Below, piece by piece: positions 37,196-48,082 of a DNA stretch of 64,000 nt. The position numbers and the translations under genes were made by a program. Within the stretch, counting starts at the first letter, position 1. Every line of letters starts with the position of its first letter. The DNA is taken from assembly GCA_022640915.1 (NCBI GenBank), contig JALCCT010000002.1, positions 147,524-211,523 on the forward strand, in the 5' to 3' direction. The notes beneath the pieces are model-generated. The model ran no database searches, was not told the origin of the DNA, and worked only from the letters and a program-made list of their open reading frames with translations. Source of the DNA: Bifidobacterium sp. (GTDB lineage: Bacteria > Actinomycetota > Actinomycetes > Actinomycetales > Bifidobacteriaceae).

Positions 37196-39808
37196 TCAGT
37201 TCATATGTTCGGTGAGATATCGGCCGGTGACGCTGTGCCGGTCACGGGCGATCTCGTCGGGCGTGCCGACAGCGACGACGTGTCCGCCATCCTGGCCTCC
37301 GCCCGGACCCATGTCGATGACATAGTCGGCGTTGGCGATCATATCGAGATCATGCTCAATGAATATCACTGTCGCTCCGCCTTCGATCAGACGCTGCAGC
37401 ACGCGAATGAGCGTGCGCACATCGAGCGGGTGCAGTCCGGTAGTCGGCTCGTCGAGCACGAACAGCGTGGTCTTCTGCCGTTTGCCCAGTTCATTGGAGA
37501 GCTTGAGCCTCTGCGCCTCGCCGCCGGAAAGCGACGGTGTGTCCTCTCCCAGCTTGAGGTAGCCCAAGCCGAGGTCAGACAAGGTCTGTAGCGCTCTGTG
37601 TATTCGCGAACGCATGGCATCCGAAATCATCGACGGCTCAGATCGTGCATGAGCGACATGAGCGCCACGGGGGTCTTCTAAGTTCGCGAACACTGCTAAA
37701 GCCTCATCCACCTCCAGCTCGAGCACCTTCGGCAAACTCATGCCTTCAGGCCTTGTCGGCGTAGCTATGCGGATTTTGTTCGCCTGCGGCTGATAGCGGC
37801 CGCCGCGGCACACCGGGCAGACGATCGTCACGTCGGGTAGAAACTGCACGTCAAGGCTGATCTGCCCGGTGCCATCGCACTGCGGGCAACGCAGCGAGCC
37901 AGTGTTGTATGAGAAGTCCGAAACCTTAAGGCCTGCTACTTTCGCGGCAGCAGCGCATGCAAAGACCTTGCGCAGCATATCCATAATGCCCGCGTATGTG
38001 GCAAGCGTGGAACGCACGTTGATGCCGATCGGCGTTGAATCGACCAGCCGGACGCGATCGATACCGCTGGCCTCGATCTGTGAGACATGCGCCGGGAGCG
38101 CCCGGCCGTTAGCCGCCGCCTGCAACGCGGGAACCAATGATTCGAGCACCATCGTCGTTTTGCCGGAACCGGAAACACCGGTGACCGCGGTCATGCGGCC
38201 ACACGGTATGGCCACGTTGAGCGCATGCACGGTATGAATGGGCGTGGTGGACAGCTGCAGCCACTGCGCGGACTCAGCGGCCTGCGGACACGGCAGTCGG
38301 TGCCGCACCAGCACTGGTTCCTGTCCGGAGAGGAATCCGGCGATGCGCGAATCGGGATTGCGCTCAACCTCCTGCGGCGTACCTTGCGCCAGAACACGGC
38401 CGCCGCGGCTTCCTGCGCCCGGCCCCATTTCGATGAAATAGTCCGCGGACCGTAACACGCGCACATCATGGTCGACGAACACCACCGAGTTGCCGGAGGC
38501 GAGCAGATCTCGCATGACGCCAATCAGCCCTTCGATATTGGCCGGATGTAGACCGGTCGACGGCTCGTCGAGCACGTAGAGCACGCCGGTGGTCTCGTTG
38601 CGCACCGCACGGGCAAGCTGGGCACGCTGCCGTTCGCCGGTGGACAGCGAGGCACTGGAGCGCTCGAGCGTCAGATAGCCAAGTCCGAGCTGTATAAGCC
38701 GTGCGCCCATACTTTGCAGCGTATCAATGAGATCATGCGCCATTGGCTGCATCTCGACCGGCAAAGTGGGTGTGATCGTCTTCGACCAGGCCAGAATATC
38801 GCGCAGCGCCCAAGACGATACCTCGGCCAAGTTGTCGCCATTAATACGCGGCGCCCGGGCCTTCTCACTCAGCCGTGTTCCACGGCAATCCGGGCAAGTG
38901 CGTTCGACCAGGAATTTCTCGACCTTGGTAAGTCGCCGCACGTCATTAGCCCGCTCAAGCTCCTTGGTGACGGTCAGCCGCGCGTTGCGGAAAGTGAAAT
39001 CGAGCTTGTGCACGCCCTTGACGGAAGTCAGCGTGATATGCTTTTTCTCCTCGGGCCCGTTGAAAACGATGTCCTTTTCATGCGCACTCAGCTCGTGCCA
39101 CGGCACGTCAGTGCGCACGCCAAATTCACGTACGATGTCAGGTTGCACATTGAATCCGAATGTGCGCCAGGGCACGACCGCGCCCTCATCTATGGTGAGC
39201 GAATCATCGGGAACCAACGTGCGGTCATCCACTTCGCGTACAACGCCGGTGCCTTGGCAGCGTGGGCAGGCTCCGACCGAATTGAAAGCGAGGTCTTGTG
39301 CCCCAGGAGGATCGATCGGCTCGCCGCAGGTCTCGCAACGCATGGGCACTTCGGCGGCGACCGCCAATGAAGGCTGCTGGTAATGCCCATTGGGACACCG
39401 ATGCGACGCGAGCCGCGAGAACATGAGCCGCAGCACATTGAGCAGCTCGGTCGATGTACCGAAAGTCGAGCGCACTCCCCCAGCGCTTGGCCGCTGCCGC
39501 AACGCCAACGCCGGCGGCAGGAACCGCACCGAATCTACCTGTGCAAGTTCCGCCTGAGTCATGCGCCGTCGCGTATACGTCGACAAAGCGTCAAGATAGC
39601 GGCGCGAACCCTCGGCATAGAGCACGCCAAGCGCCAGCGAGGACTTGCCCGAGCCAGAGACTCCGGCGACGCCGACTAACCGGTTGAGCGGTATGGAAAT
39701 ATCAATATCCGCAAGATTGTGTACGCGGGCGCCCCGCACCTCGATCGCCTGCGGGATTCCATGGGCGGCTCCTGGGCAATCCTGTATGTTCAGCGTCGAC
39801 GATGCCAT
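37196..39808 (-). CDS. UvrA paralogue (UvrA2-like ABC excinuclease subunit)
   Basis: About 870 residues with two ABC ATPase halves. The first Walker A is GVSGSGKSSLA near 48, signatures are LSTGERQRAQLARA near 395 and LSGGEAQRLKLSNEL near 765, and the second Walker A is GVSGSGKTTM near 555. CxxC pairs (CETCGEPID, CPRCQGTG, CPDCRGT, CPQCDGTG, CPVCRGG) form the zinc modules. At roughly 870 residues it is shorter than housekeeping UvrA (about 950), consistent with the UvrA2/DrrC-like group linked to drug or DNA-adduct tolerance. No uvrB or uvrC is nearby. The start has AAGGGG ten bases upstream. Confidence 0.88.
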   Translation of the reverse strand: MASSTLNIQDCPGAAHGIPQAIEVRGARVHNLADIDISIPLNRLVGVAGVSGSGKSSLALGVLYAEGSRRYLDALSTYTRRRMTQAELAQVDSVRFLPPALALRQRPSAGGVRSTFGTSTELLNVLRLMFSRLASHRCPNGHYQQPSLAVAAEVPMRCETCGEPIDPPGAQDLAFNSVGACPRCQGTGVVREVDDRTLVPDDSLTIDEGAVVPWRTFGFNVQPDIVREFGVRTDVPWHELSAHEKDIVFNGPEEKKHITLTSVKGVHKLDFTFRNARLTVTKELERANDVRRLTKVEKFLVERTCPDCRGTRLSEKARAPRINGDNLAEVSSWALRDILAWSKTITPTLPVEMQPMAHDLIDTLQSMGARLIQLGLGYLTLERSSASLSTGERQRAQLARAVRNETTGVLYVLDEPSTGLHPANIEGLIGVMRDLLASGNSVVFVDHDVRVLRSADYFIEMGPGAGSRGGRVLAQGTPQEVERNPDSRIAGFLSGQEPVLVRHRLPCPQAAESAQWLQLSTTPIHTVHALNVAIPCGRMTAVTGVSGSGKTTMVLESLVPALQAAANGRALPAHVSQIEASGIDRVRLVDSTPIGINVRSTLATYAGIMDMLRKVFACAAAAKVAGLKVSDFSYNTGSLRCPQCDGTGQISLDVQFLPDVTIVCPVCRGGRYQPQANKIRIATPTRPEGMSLPKVLELEVDEALAVFANLEDPRGAHVAHARSEPSMISDAMRSRIHRALQTLSDLGLGYLKLGEDTPSLSGGEAQRLKLSNELGKRQKTTLFVLDEPTTGLHPLDVRTLIRVLQRLIEGGATVIFIEHDLDMIANADYVIDMGPGGGQDGGHVVAVGTPDEIARDRHSVTGRYLTEHMN

Positions 39809-39979
39809 AACGATGCGCCCCTTTGGATTCGATTGCTGCTTCTTACCGTATCTCATTTCCACGAAAAGGGGACTGATAATATACGTAGGCCAGCCCGTAG
39901 GATGTCATCCAACTGCACAATGGTGCCCCTGGAATCGCTGTGGAACGGCCTATGCTTGCAATATCACTAATGAAAAGGG

Positions 39980-41722
39980 TTAACGCCCGGCGCGGAAGGG
40001 GCCCGAACCTTTGCCACCGCGGGAATGACGGAACCCGGACGCCGTGCGCGAGGGGCGACCCGAAACGTTCCTTGCGCTGCTGGCGCCGCCACGTCGATTC
40101 AAGCCTGTGTGTTCGCCGCGTGCTGTGCCTCGGTTATTGCCCTGATCGGACTGGGAATAATCATTATGGCGTTCGCTGCGGCGATCATCATGGGCATCCC
40201 ACCGGCGATGTCCGCCATCGCGCGAACCACGGGAATTGCGCGAACCGCGCTCATCGCCGTACTGCGAACCGCGGTGGGCAGACCCTCCTCGAGCGCCACG
40301 ATGACGCTTGGAACCATTGCCGGAACCAGCCTGTTGCTGCACAGGAGCGCTCAGCGCCCAGTCCTTGACCAGCGGCGCATGCTCGCCGACCAGATCAGCG
40401 AGCTCAGGCGAGGCGGGAGTCACTTCCACGGAATGTACATGAATGCCGGCGCGGCGCAACATATCGCGTGCGTCACGATGTTGCTCGGGCAGCACCAAGG
40501 TCACCACGTCACCGCTTTCGCCCGCGCGAGCTGTGCGGCCGGATCGGTGCAGGAAAGATTTGGGATCCTCCGGCGGCTCGGTCTGCACGACCAGCTCCAC
40601 ATCGCTCACGTCGATGCCGCGCGCCGCCACATCTGTGGCGACCAGCACACGCACCTCGCCATCCGTGAACGCCGCCAAGTGGCGGTCACGCTGGTTCTGC
40701 GAAAGATTGCCCTGCAGATCGACGGCCGGAATGCCCGCATCTACGAGCTTTTTAGCCATTTTCTTGGCTTGGTACTTCGTTCGAGTGAACAGGATGCGCT
40801 TGCCCATGCCGGAAGCGAGAATACGAATGACCTCATGCTTGTTGCCCTGCGACACCGCGAATACGTGGTGGGTCATCGTGTCAACGTGCGACTCGGCGGA
40901 ATCCACGGAGTGAATCCGCGCGTCGGTCAGGAAGCGCTTGACTAGCTTGTCGACGCCGTGGTCGAGCGTGGCAGAGAACAGCATGTGCTGCCCTTCCCCG
41001 TCGACCTGCTCCAGCAGGCGCGAAACAGCCGGCAAAAAGCCCATGTCAGCCATCTCATCGGCCTCGTCCAGCACGGTGATCTCCACCGAATCCAGCGACA
41101 GCAACCGCTGATGCAGCAGATCCTCAAGCCGTCCCGGGCAAGCCACGATGATGTCTGCGCCGTCACGCAGCGCGGCAACCTGCCGGTTCTGGTTGACGCC
41201 GCCGTAGATCGTCGTGGTCGTCATATGGTAGGCACGCGCCAGCGGCACGATCACTTCGTCGATCTGATTGACCAGTTCGCGGGTCGGCGCAAGCACGAGC
41301 CCGCGCGGTCGGGGCAGCATGGCCTGCGCCTTGGAGCGCGAATCGCCATGGTCGCGCCAATGCTCGAAATTGCGGATGGCGGATTCGCTGCCGTTGCTCT
41401 GGCTGAGCCGGGTGACCAGCGGTATCGCGAACGCTAGGGTTTTGCCCGAACCAGTCTGGCCGCGGCCGAGCAGATCGCGCCCAGCCAAGGAATCAGGGAG
41501 CGTATCGACCTGAATCGGGAAAGCCGTGGTTTTGCCGTCGGCAGCGAGCACGCGCACCAAGGGCTCGGGCACGCCGAGCTCCGCGAACGTCACATCGCTG
41601 TCGCCGAACAGGGCGCTCGATTCAGCACCCTCGTCAAGTCCAGACGCATCATCGTGAACATCGGCATCGTCATAACGATCAGAGGAAGTATTCGAATCAG
41701 AAACAGAAGAAAATTTCGGCAC
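39980..41722 (-). CDS. DEAD-box RNA helicase
   Basis: A 580-residue ATP-dependent RNA helicase. The acidic 40-residue N-terminus precedes the Q motif. Motif I is GRGQTGSGKTLAF near 85, motif II VLDEADEMADMGF near 225, motif III SAT near 255, and motif VI HRSGRTARAGESG near 400. The last 130 residues are Arg/Gly/His/Ser-rich (RGG-like), which usually gives extra RNA affinity. The start is GTG with AAAGG seven bases upstream. It is probably involved in ribosome assembly or cold-stress RNA remodelling, and it is monocistronic. Confidence 0.95.
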   Translation of the reverse strand: MPKFSSVSDSNTSSDRYDDADVHDDASGLDEGAESSALFGDSDVTFAELGVPEPLVRVLAADGKTTAFPIQVDTLPDSLAGRDLLGRGQTGSGKTLAFAIPLVTRLSQSNGSESAIRNFEHWRDHGDSRSKAQAMLPRPRGLVLAPTRELVNQIDEVIVPLARAYHMTTTTIYGGVNQNRQVAALRDGADIIVACPGRLEDLLHQRLLSLDSVEITVLDEADEMADMGFLPAVSRLLEQVDGEGQHMLFSATLDHGVDKLVKRFLTDARIHSVDSAESHVDTMTHHVFAVSQGNKHEVIRILASGMGKRILFTRTKYQAKKMAKKLVDAGIPAVDLQGNLSQNQRDRHLAAFTDGEVRVLVATDVAARGIDVSDVELVVQTEPPEDPKSFLHRSGRTARAGESGDVVTLVLPEQHRDARDMLRRAGIHVHSVEVTPASPELADLVGEHAPLVKDWALSAPVQQQAGSGNGSKRHRGARGGSAHRGSQYGDERGSRNSRGSRDGGHRRWDAHDDRRSERHNDYSQSDQGNNRGTARGEHTGLNRRGGASSARNVSGRPSRTASGFRHSRGGKGSGPFRAGR

Positions 41723-41933
41723 AATAGCCTTTCACACACTACATATATTAATGACACACGCTGAAGCCGTCTCTCACATGTTCGCGGCACTTCCGCGCGG
41801 CGACTTCTTACGAAGCATTCAGTGTATCAACACGCTCTGTCATCAGCAACGATCGCACAGGTCCATTAACCACACAGGTTCATTAACCGCACAGGCGTCG
41901 GCTGCTCCTGTCGGTTCGCCTTCGCTGCCGCCT

Positions 41934-42533
41934 TCACGACCGGCCGAAGTACTCATCGCGCGTGAGTCGCCTGACCGCTTCGTCTCTGTAGACCTCGCCC
42001 GGCAGCAACGGCATCCGCACATGTTCGGCCACACGCACCCAAGACAGCCCCAGCTTGTCCATGACCCGCTCGGATTTATGGTTTTCGACGTTATGAGTGC
42101 CCCAGATGGCGGCAAGCCGCAGATCTTCGAAACCGTGGCGCAGCACCTCGCGAGCCGCCTCGGGAATGAGACCTTGGCCCCAGTACGGCTCACCAATCCA
42201 ATACCCTAGTTCCATCGCGTCGGAAGGCTTATCATCCCTAGGGCATATCCTATCCGACAACGCTATCAGACCGATGCTGCCGATCGGCTCGCCAGTTGCT
42301 TTAAGCACCACAGCATAGTTTTCCGGAACCGAAAGCACATCGCGGATGATCTCCATGCTGTTCTCGACGCTGGTATGCACCGGCCACGCCCCCGATGGAC
42401 CGACCTTGGGGTTGCTCGCATAACGGAACAGCGACTGCGCATCATCGCAATCGTTCACTTTCCACGGCCGCAGAATCAGCCGCTCAGTCGTCAGCGTTGT
42501 CTCTTCGTCAGCATTCCTGTACTCGTCGCTCAT
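41934..42533 (-). CDS. GNAT-family N-acetyltransferase (RimJ/RimL-like)
   Basis: About 199 residues. LTTERLILRPWKVNDCDDAQSLFRY near residue 15 is the usual RimJ/RimL beginning, and ELGYWIGEPYWGQGLIPEAAREVL near 115 contains the acetyl-CoA pyrophosphate loop. The last part, RVMDKLGLSWVRVAEHVRM, is typical of the family. It transfers acetyl groups to an amine. The substrate may be a ribosomal protein or a small molecule. The start is an internal ATG. The upstream extension overlaps non-coding sequence. Confidence 0.88.
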   Translation of the reverse strand: MSDEYRNADEETTLTTERLILRPWKVNDCDDAQSLFRYASNPKVGPSGAWPVHTSVENSMEIIRDVLSVPENYAVVLKATGEPIGSIGLIALSDRICPRDDKPSDAMELGYWIGEPYWGQGLIPEAAREVLRHGFEDLRLAAIWGTHNVENHKSERVMDKLGLSWVRVAEHVRMPLLPGEVYRDEAVRRLTRDEYFGRS

Positions 42534-42773
42534 GGCTGCTACCGTAGCACGCCTGACGCACTGCGCCCACAGGCCACGCATATCGCCGGATAGCCAGGCG
42601 GAGCGATGGTAAAACATCGCAAAGGCCAGTTACCCTCCGCACATGCCGTTGTTGCCGCGTCCAGGTCCGGCACCACGCCGGTTTCTGAATCATTCAGCTT
42701 ATGTCCGAACAATTACCAGATGTTTTCGATACAGTGATACCAGATGATCACAGACAGGCATGAAAGGCACCCG

Positions 42774-43310
42774 ATGACGCAAAGCACACCGGCAGCAGAC
42801 GCTGCTCCAGAAACGATTGATTCAACTGCAACAGCAGCTACCATCTACGATTTCACTGTCACTGCACAGGACGGCAGCAGCGTATCGTTGTCCGATTATC
42901 GCGGCAAGGTGCTGCTCGTGGTCAACACGGCGACCGGCTGCGGATTCACGCCGCAGTACGAAGGCCTTGAGGCGCTCTATAAGAAATATAAGGATCGGGG
43001 CTTCGCGATCCTCGACTTCCCTTGTAACCAGTTCGCCGGCCAGGCGCCCGGCACCAATGAGGAGATCCATGAGTTCTGCGTGGGCCGCTTCGCGATGACC
43101 TTCCCGCAATTCTCCAAGATCAATGTCAACGGCAAGGACGCCGATCCGCTCTACGTCTGGCTCAAATCGCAGCAGGGCGGCGTGGCCGGCAGCCGCATCA
43201 AATGGAACTTCACCAAATTCCTCATCGACCGCGATGGCCATGCCGTAGCCCGTTTCGCCTCGCAGACCACACCCGAAGAACTGGACAGCAAGGTGGCCGC
43301 GCTGCTGTAG
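42774..43310 (+). CDS. Glutathione-peroxidase-family thiol peroxidase (Cys type)
   Basis: A 178-residue peroxidase. The peroxidatic residue is cysteine (NTATGCGFTPQY, Cys56, codon TGC), not selenocysteine. The resolving region FPCNQFAGQAPGTNEEI near 85 and the WNFTKFLIDRDG segment near 145 supply the rest of the catalytic tetrad. Cys-type bacterial GPx homologues are usually reduced by thioredoxin. Since bifidobacteria are not known to make glutathione, that is the likely donor here. GAAAGG seven bases upstream supports the start. The N-terminal 20 residues are Ala/Thr-rich and non-conserved. Confidence 0.94.
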   Translation: MTQSTPAADAAPETIDSTATAATIYDFTVTAQDGSSVSLSDYRGKVLLVVNTATGCGFTPQYEGLEALYKKYKDRGFAILDFPCNQFAGQAPGTNEEIHEFCVGRFAMTFPQFSKINVNGKDADPLYVWLKSQQGGVAGSRIKWNFTKFLIDRDGHAVARFASQTTPEELDSKVAALL

Positions 43311-43462
43311 CTGCCATCTCGGCCGCGAAAACGTGGGGTGGTGTCACGCACACGTCACAACATCTCCTTGTTGCGCCGGTTTGCTACCCTTGAGCCCATA
43401 TGGTGGGTTGATACGAACTCTTACATTTCATTGCACTAGATTCACGAAGGATAGGATGCAGC

Positions 43463-45139
<1,677 letters not shown>

Positions 45140-45165
45140 CTCATTCCACTGCGGCTGATCGTTCT

Positions 45166-45210
45166 CTGATGTCCGGCTGATTCCTATCCACACAATCAGC
45201 CGGACATCAG
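45166..45210 (+). terminator. ettA terminator
   Basis: Perfect 17-bp arms (45166-45182 and 45194-45210) enclose an 11-nt loop, 26 bp past the ettA stop codon. No pronounced T-run follows. The remaining 220 bp before tesB show no gene. Confidence 0.7.
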
Positions 45211-45435
45211 TATTGGCACCAACGGCACGCCGAGGCAAGACAGTCCATACCGCCGTTCCCATCGGGAATCATTGGCACGTGCCGGTTGTACATACGCCTG
45301 TTACACAATATCGAACGCGATTTTACCTGCGGCCGATAGGCTGATGTTGCAATTCAATGGCCGGGCATCGGGCGGGAGCCCCGGCCTCGATTGGTATAGG
45401 ATATAGCACTGAACGATCGAAGTAGAGGACTTGGC

Positions 45436-46365
45436 ATGGCACAGATGGCACAAGCTGCACAGAAGAAAGAACTCACCCCATTGGAACACTTGGTCAAGGT
45501 GCTGCGGCTGGGCGAGCCGTCGCAATATCGCGGTCATACCTATATCAACGGCGAAAGCCTGTATTTCCCCACCGGCCGCGTGTATGGCGGCCAGGTCATC
45601 GCACAGTCGCTGATCGCCGCATCCAAAACCGTTGCGCCATCGCGTTTGCCGCATTCGATTCATGGCTACTTCATCACTGCGGGAGACACCCGACAGGATC
45701 TGCTCTTCGACGTGGAATCGCTGCGCGACGGGCGCTCATTCTCGGCGCGTAGAGTGAATGTGACGCAATCGCAGGGCGCGATCCTCACTGCTATCGCCAG
45801 TTTCCAGGAGCAAGGCCAGTCGGGTGTGGAATTCTCCGACCCCATGCCGCAGGACATTCCCGGGCCTGAAGAGCTCACTAGCGCGAAAGAGCTTATGACG
45901 CCTTTTGCCGGGCAGTCGTCCTTCGCCAACTATTACGCTGAAAAATCGCCCTTCGACATTCGCCATGTCACCCAGACCATCATGCTCAAGGCCGACGAGC
46001 AAAGCGCCGAACATGACTCCGGCAAGCAGCTGGTCTGGATGAAAATCGATGGAACCGTTGATGTGCCGCAGGTATTTCATCGCGCGATGCTGGCGCTGGG
46101 CTGCGATCAGGTGATGATGGAGCCGGTGCTACGCCGCGCAGGCCTAAGCGTGTCGACGCCAGGCATCTCTTACGCGTCTATCGACCATTCGATGTGGTGG
46201 TACCGCGATATCGACATCAATAACTGGCACCTCTACGTGCAGGATACGCCCACCGCCGCTCATGGCCGTGGGCTGGGCAACGCCAAGGTCTATACGCAGG
46301 ACGGTGATTTGGTTGCCGTCATGTCGCAGGAAGCCATGATCCGCGTACCGTCATCGCAGGCGTAA
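45436..46365 (+). CDS. tesB: Acyl-CoA thioesterase II
   Basis: A 309-residue double-hotdog hydrolase that releases fatty acids from acyl-CoA. Family motifs are YFPTGRVYGGQVIAQSLIAA near 40, PHSIHGYFITAGDT near 70, and YASIDHSMWWYRDIDINNWHLYVQDTPTA near 255 (DHSMWW plus the catalytic Asp/Gln/Thr set). The length is close to the 286 residues of E. coli TesB plus an N-terminal extension. The ATG at 45436 is one of two within four codons. It converges on the DUF3180 gene. Confidence 0.93.
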   Translation: MAQMAQAAQKKELTPLEHLVKVLRLGEPSQYRGHTYINGESLYFPTGRVYGGQVIAQSLIAASKTVAPSRLPHSIHGYFITAGDTRQDLLFDVESLRDGRSFSARRVNVTQSQGAILTAIASFQEQGQSGVEFSDPMPQDIPGPEELTSAKELMTPFAGQSSFANYYAEKSPFDIRHVTQTIMLKADEQSAEHDSGKQLVWMKIDGTVDVPQVFHRAMLALGCDQVMMEPVLRRAGLSVSTPGISYASIDHSMWWYRDIDINNWHLYVQDTPTAAHGRGLGNAKVYTQDGDLVAVMSQEAMIRVPSSQA

Positions 46366-46369
46366 GGAG

Positions 46370-46386
46370 AAAGCCCAGCGGGCTTT
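46370..46386. terminator. Bidirectional terminator between tesB and the DUF3180 gene
   Basis: AAAGCCC-AGC-GGGCTTT forms a perfect 7-bp hairpin flanked by T-runs in both reading directions (CTTTTC on the plus strand), 5 bp past tesB. Confidence 0.8.
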
Positions 46387-46456
46387 TCGTAGCTGACGTT
46401 GAGGTTCCACGCGTGAACGTCAATTCAATACGGCTGAATCGCGATTGATTGCTCTT

Positions 46457-46993
46457 TCACTCCACCGAGCGATTGGCTGCAGGCTGGGCAAGGCCTCGAC
46501 TGCGGCTGGCCTCGATAGTCTTGGGATGTTCAGGCCCTTCACTCGGCGGCAATTGACACAGCCATTCGCCTATGATCCCGATGCTCATGTCTGCCAAACC
46601 CACCGCCCCAGTGACTACGCACTCGATGATCGCGTGGGAGAAGTACGAGGCCTCTCCATGCGGCAGCATCACGAGGATCTGCCCACCATACCAGCCTGCA
46701 AGAGCAGCCCCTGCCAGACCAAGCGCCTTGGCGAGCACGAGCGTGTACACAGCCTTGGTCACATCGAACACACTGGAACGTTTTGCGGGATCAGTGGTAG
46801 CGTATTTATGCACTTGCCACGACAAGACAAGCACGACCACTCCAAGAATCGCGAGCAATGCGGCAACGAACCAGGGCGCTCCAATAAGCGGCTCATTCAT
46901 CCGGTCACTGTAAGCGGCGAGCCCTGCGCCAGCGCCAAGCCCGAGAGCCAACGCCACCAAATAGTACCACCATGGGGTACGTTGCGCTTTCAC
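46457..46993 (-). CDS. DUF3180 membrane protein
   Basis: A 178-residue membrane protein with four hydrophobic segments (near residues 10-30, 40-60, 80-100 and 115-140) and a polar C-terminal tail. DUF3180 is an actinobacterial family usually found next to folK in the ftsH cluster. Its role is unknown. The start is GTG, and GTGA overlaps the stop codon of the upstream FolK-like gene by 4 bp, with GGGAGGT five bases before it. The open frame upstream of this GTG is just the other reading of that neighbour. Confidence 0.85.
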   Translation of the reverse strand: MKAQRTPWWYYLVALALGLGAGAGLAAYSDRMNEPLIGAPWFVAALLAILGVVVLVLSWQVHKYATTDPAKRSSVFDVTKAVYTLVLAKALGLAGAALAGWYGGQILVMLPHGEASYFSHAIIECVVTGAVGLADMSIGIIGEWLCQLPPSEGPEHPKTIEASRSRGLAQPAANRSVE

Positions 46994-48078
46994 TGTATAC
47001 CTCCCAGCTGAGTCCCTGTGAACGGCGGCTCTCCGAACCCTGGTTCTCCAAACCGCATCCCGTCCATTGCCCAGTTCCCCTGCCGCGGCTGCTCCGCTCG
47101 CGTATCGCCGATGATCCAGTTGTCGGACAACAGCCCGACCCGCATAGCATCTGGCGCCAATGCCAACAGGAAGGACACCGGTCTGCCGCCGAATTGCGCC
47201 TCGGGATCCATGTCCATCCACGGAGCGAGCACCGATGCCCGACTGCCCGCCTCAGGCCATGGCACCACGAAGTCCGGGTCATTGATACTCACGCCTTCCA
47301 TGTCGACGATAGTTAGCGCTATACCGCCCTCATGCGTGCGCTCGAGCGAATGCAACGTAGCGGCAAGCGACTTCGGCGGCATCGTTGTGCTCAGCTGTAC
47401 CACTGCGGCCATAGCATCCGGGCCGTCGAGATTGCTGACATGGTATAAGGGCGAAATACCATCGATCTGCGTGCCGGGAACTGCGTCAAGCGATACCACA
47501 GCAGATCGGAAGCGACGCTCGGCGTCACGAACCTTGCTCTGCATGGCGACGACAGCGCGTCTGGCGGCCGGCATACCAACCCCAGGAACAGCTTCTCCTG
47601 ATTCGTCGAACGGGGCTGAAGAAGCAGCGGCAGGAACACGGGCAGCGGCATCAGTGCAGGGGCCATCGCCCAAAGTATCAGCATTGCGCGTTGTCGTGCC
47701 CGCAGGGCCCGATATGGCAATGATTGGGACATTGACAAACGTGAGTGCCAGACCGCCGTCCCCCGCAATAGCGGTGCCCGCGTCGTTGCGAGAAGCCGCA
47801 TCCGCAGGCACGCCAGCGCGTGCCGCAGCTTGCGAATCCTGGTGCATCAGGTGTTCGTCGACACCATGCAACACGACATCGGCATGGACGTGGTCGCGAA
47901 ACCAGTCGATCCGCTCCTTGTCAAAGGTATCAAACGAGAGACGAACTTCGGCGCGAATACCTATGCTCTGATCGTCTTCGGCATGAGCACTATCATGCCT
48001 AGCGGCTTCATTCTGAACGCCGAGGGGCGTGCCGTTATCCGACATGCCCCCCGTGTGCTGCGCTGAGTCGTGTGCCAC
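46990..48078 (-). CDS. Degenerate FolK-like (HPPK-related) protein
   Basis: A 362-residue protein whose C-terminal part (about residues 173-315) has the layout of 6-hydroxymethyl-7,8-dihydropterin pyrophosphokinase. AERRFRSAVVSLDAVPG and GISPLYHVSNLDGPDAMAAVVQL match the family scaffold, as does the end NDPDFVVPWPEAGSRASVLAPW. The catalytic set is missing: the GSN-GD loop reads QSKVRD, the Asp pair of the DLD motif reads IVD, and the HP motif reads WP. The N-terminal 170 residues are low in structure apart from a stretch (HADVVLHGVDEHL) that could be a FolB relic. The start is GTG with GGGGAG upstream, 4 nt after the ftsH stop codon. Confidence 0.65.
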   Translation of the reverse strand: MAHDSAQHTGGMSDNGTPLGVQNEAARHDSAHAEDDQSIGIRAEVRLSFDTFDKERIDWFRDHVHADVVLHGVDEHLMHQDSQAAARAGVPADAASRNDAGTAIAGDGGLALTFVNVPIIAISGPAGTTTRNADTLGDGPCTDAAARVPAAASSAPFDESGEAVPGVGMPAARRAVVAMQSKVRDAERRFRSAVVSLDAVPGTQIDGISPLYHVSNLDGPDAMAAVVQLSTTMPPKSLAATLHSLERTHEGGIALTIVDMEGVSINDPDFVVPWPEAGSRASVLAPWMDMDPEAQFGGRPVSFLLALAPDAMRVGLLSDNWIIGDTRAEQPRQGNWAMDGMRFGEPGFGEPPFTGTQLGGIQ

Positions 48079-48082
48079 GACT

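Noticed and set aside
42774..43310. Selenocysteine in the peroxidase
   Set aside because: The peroxidatic codon is TGC, not an in-frame TGA.
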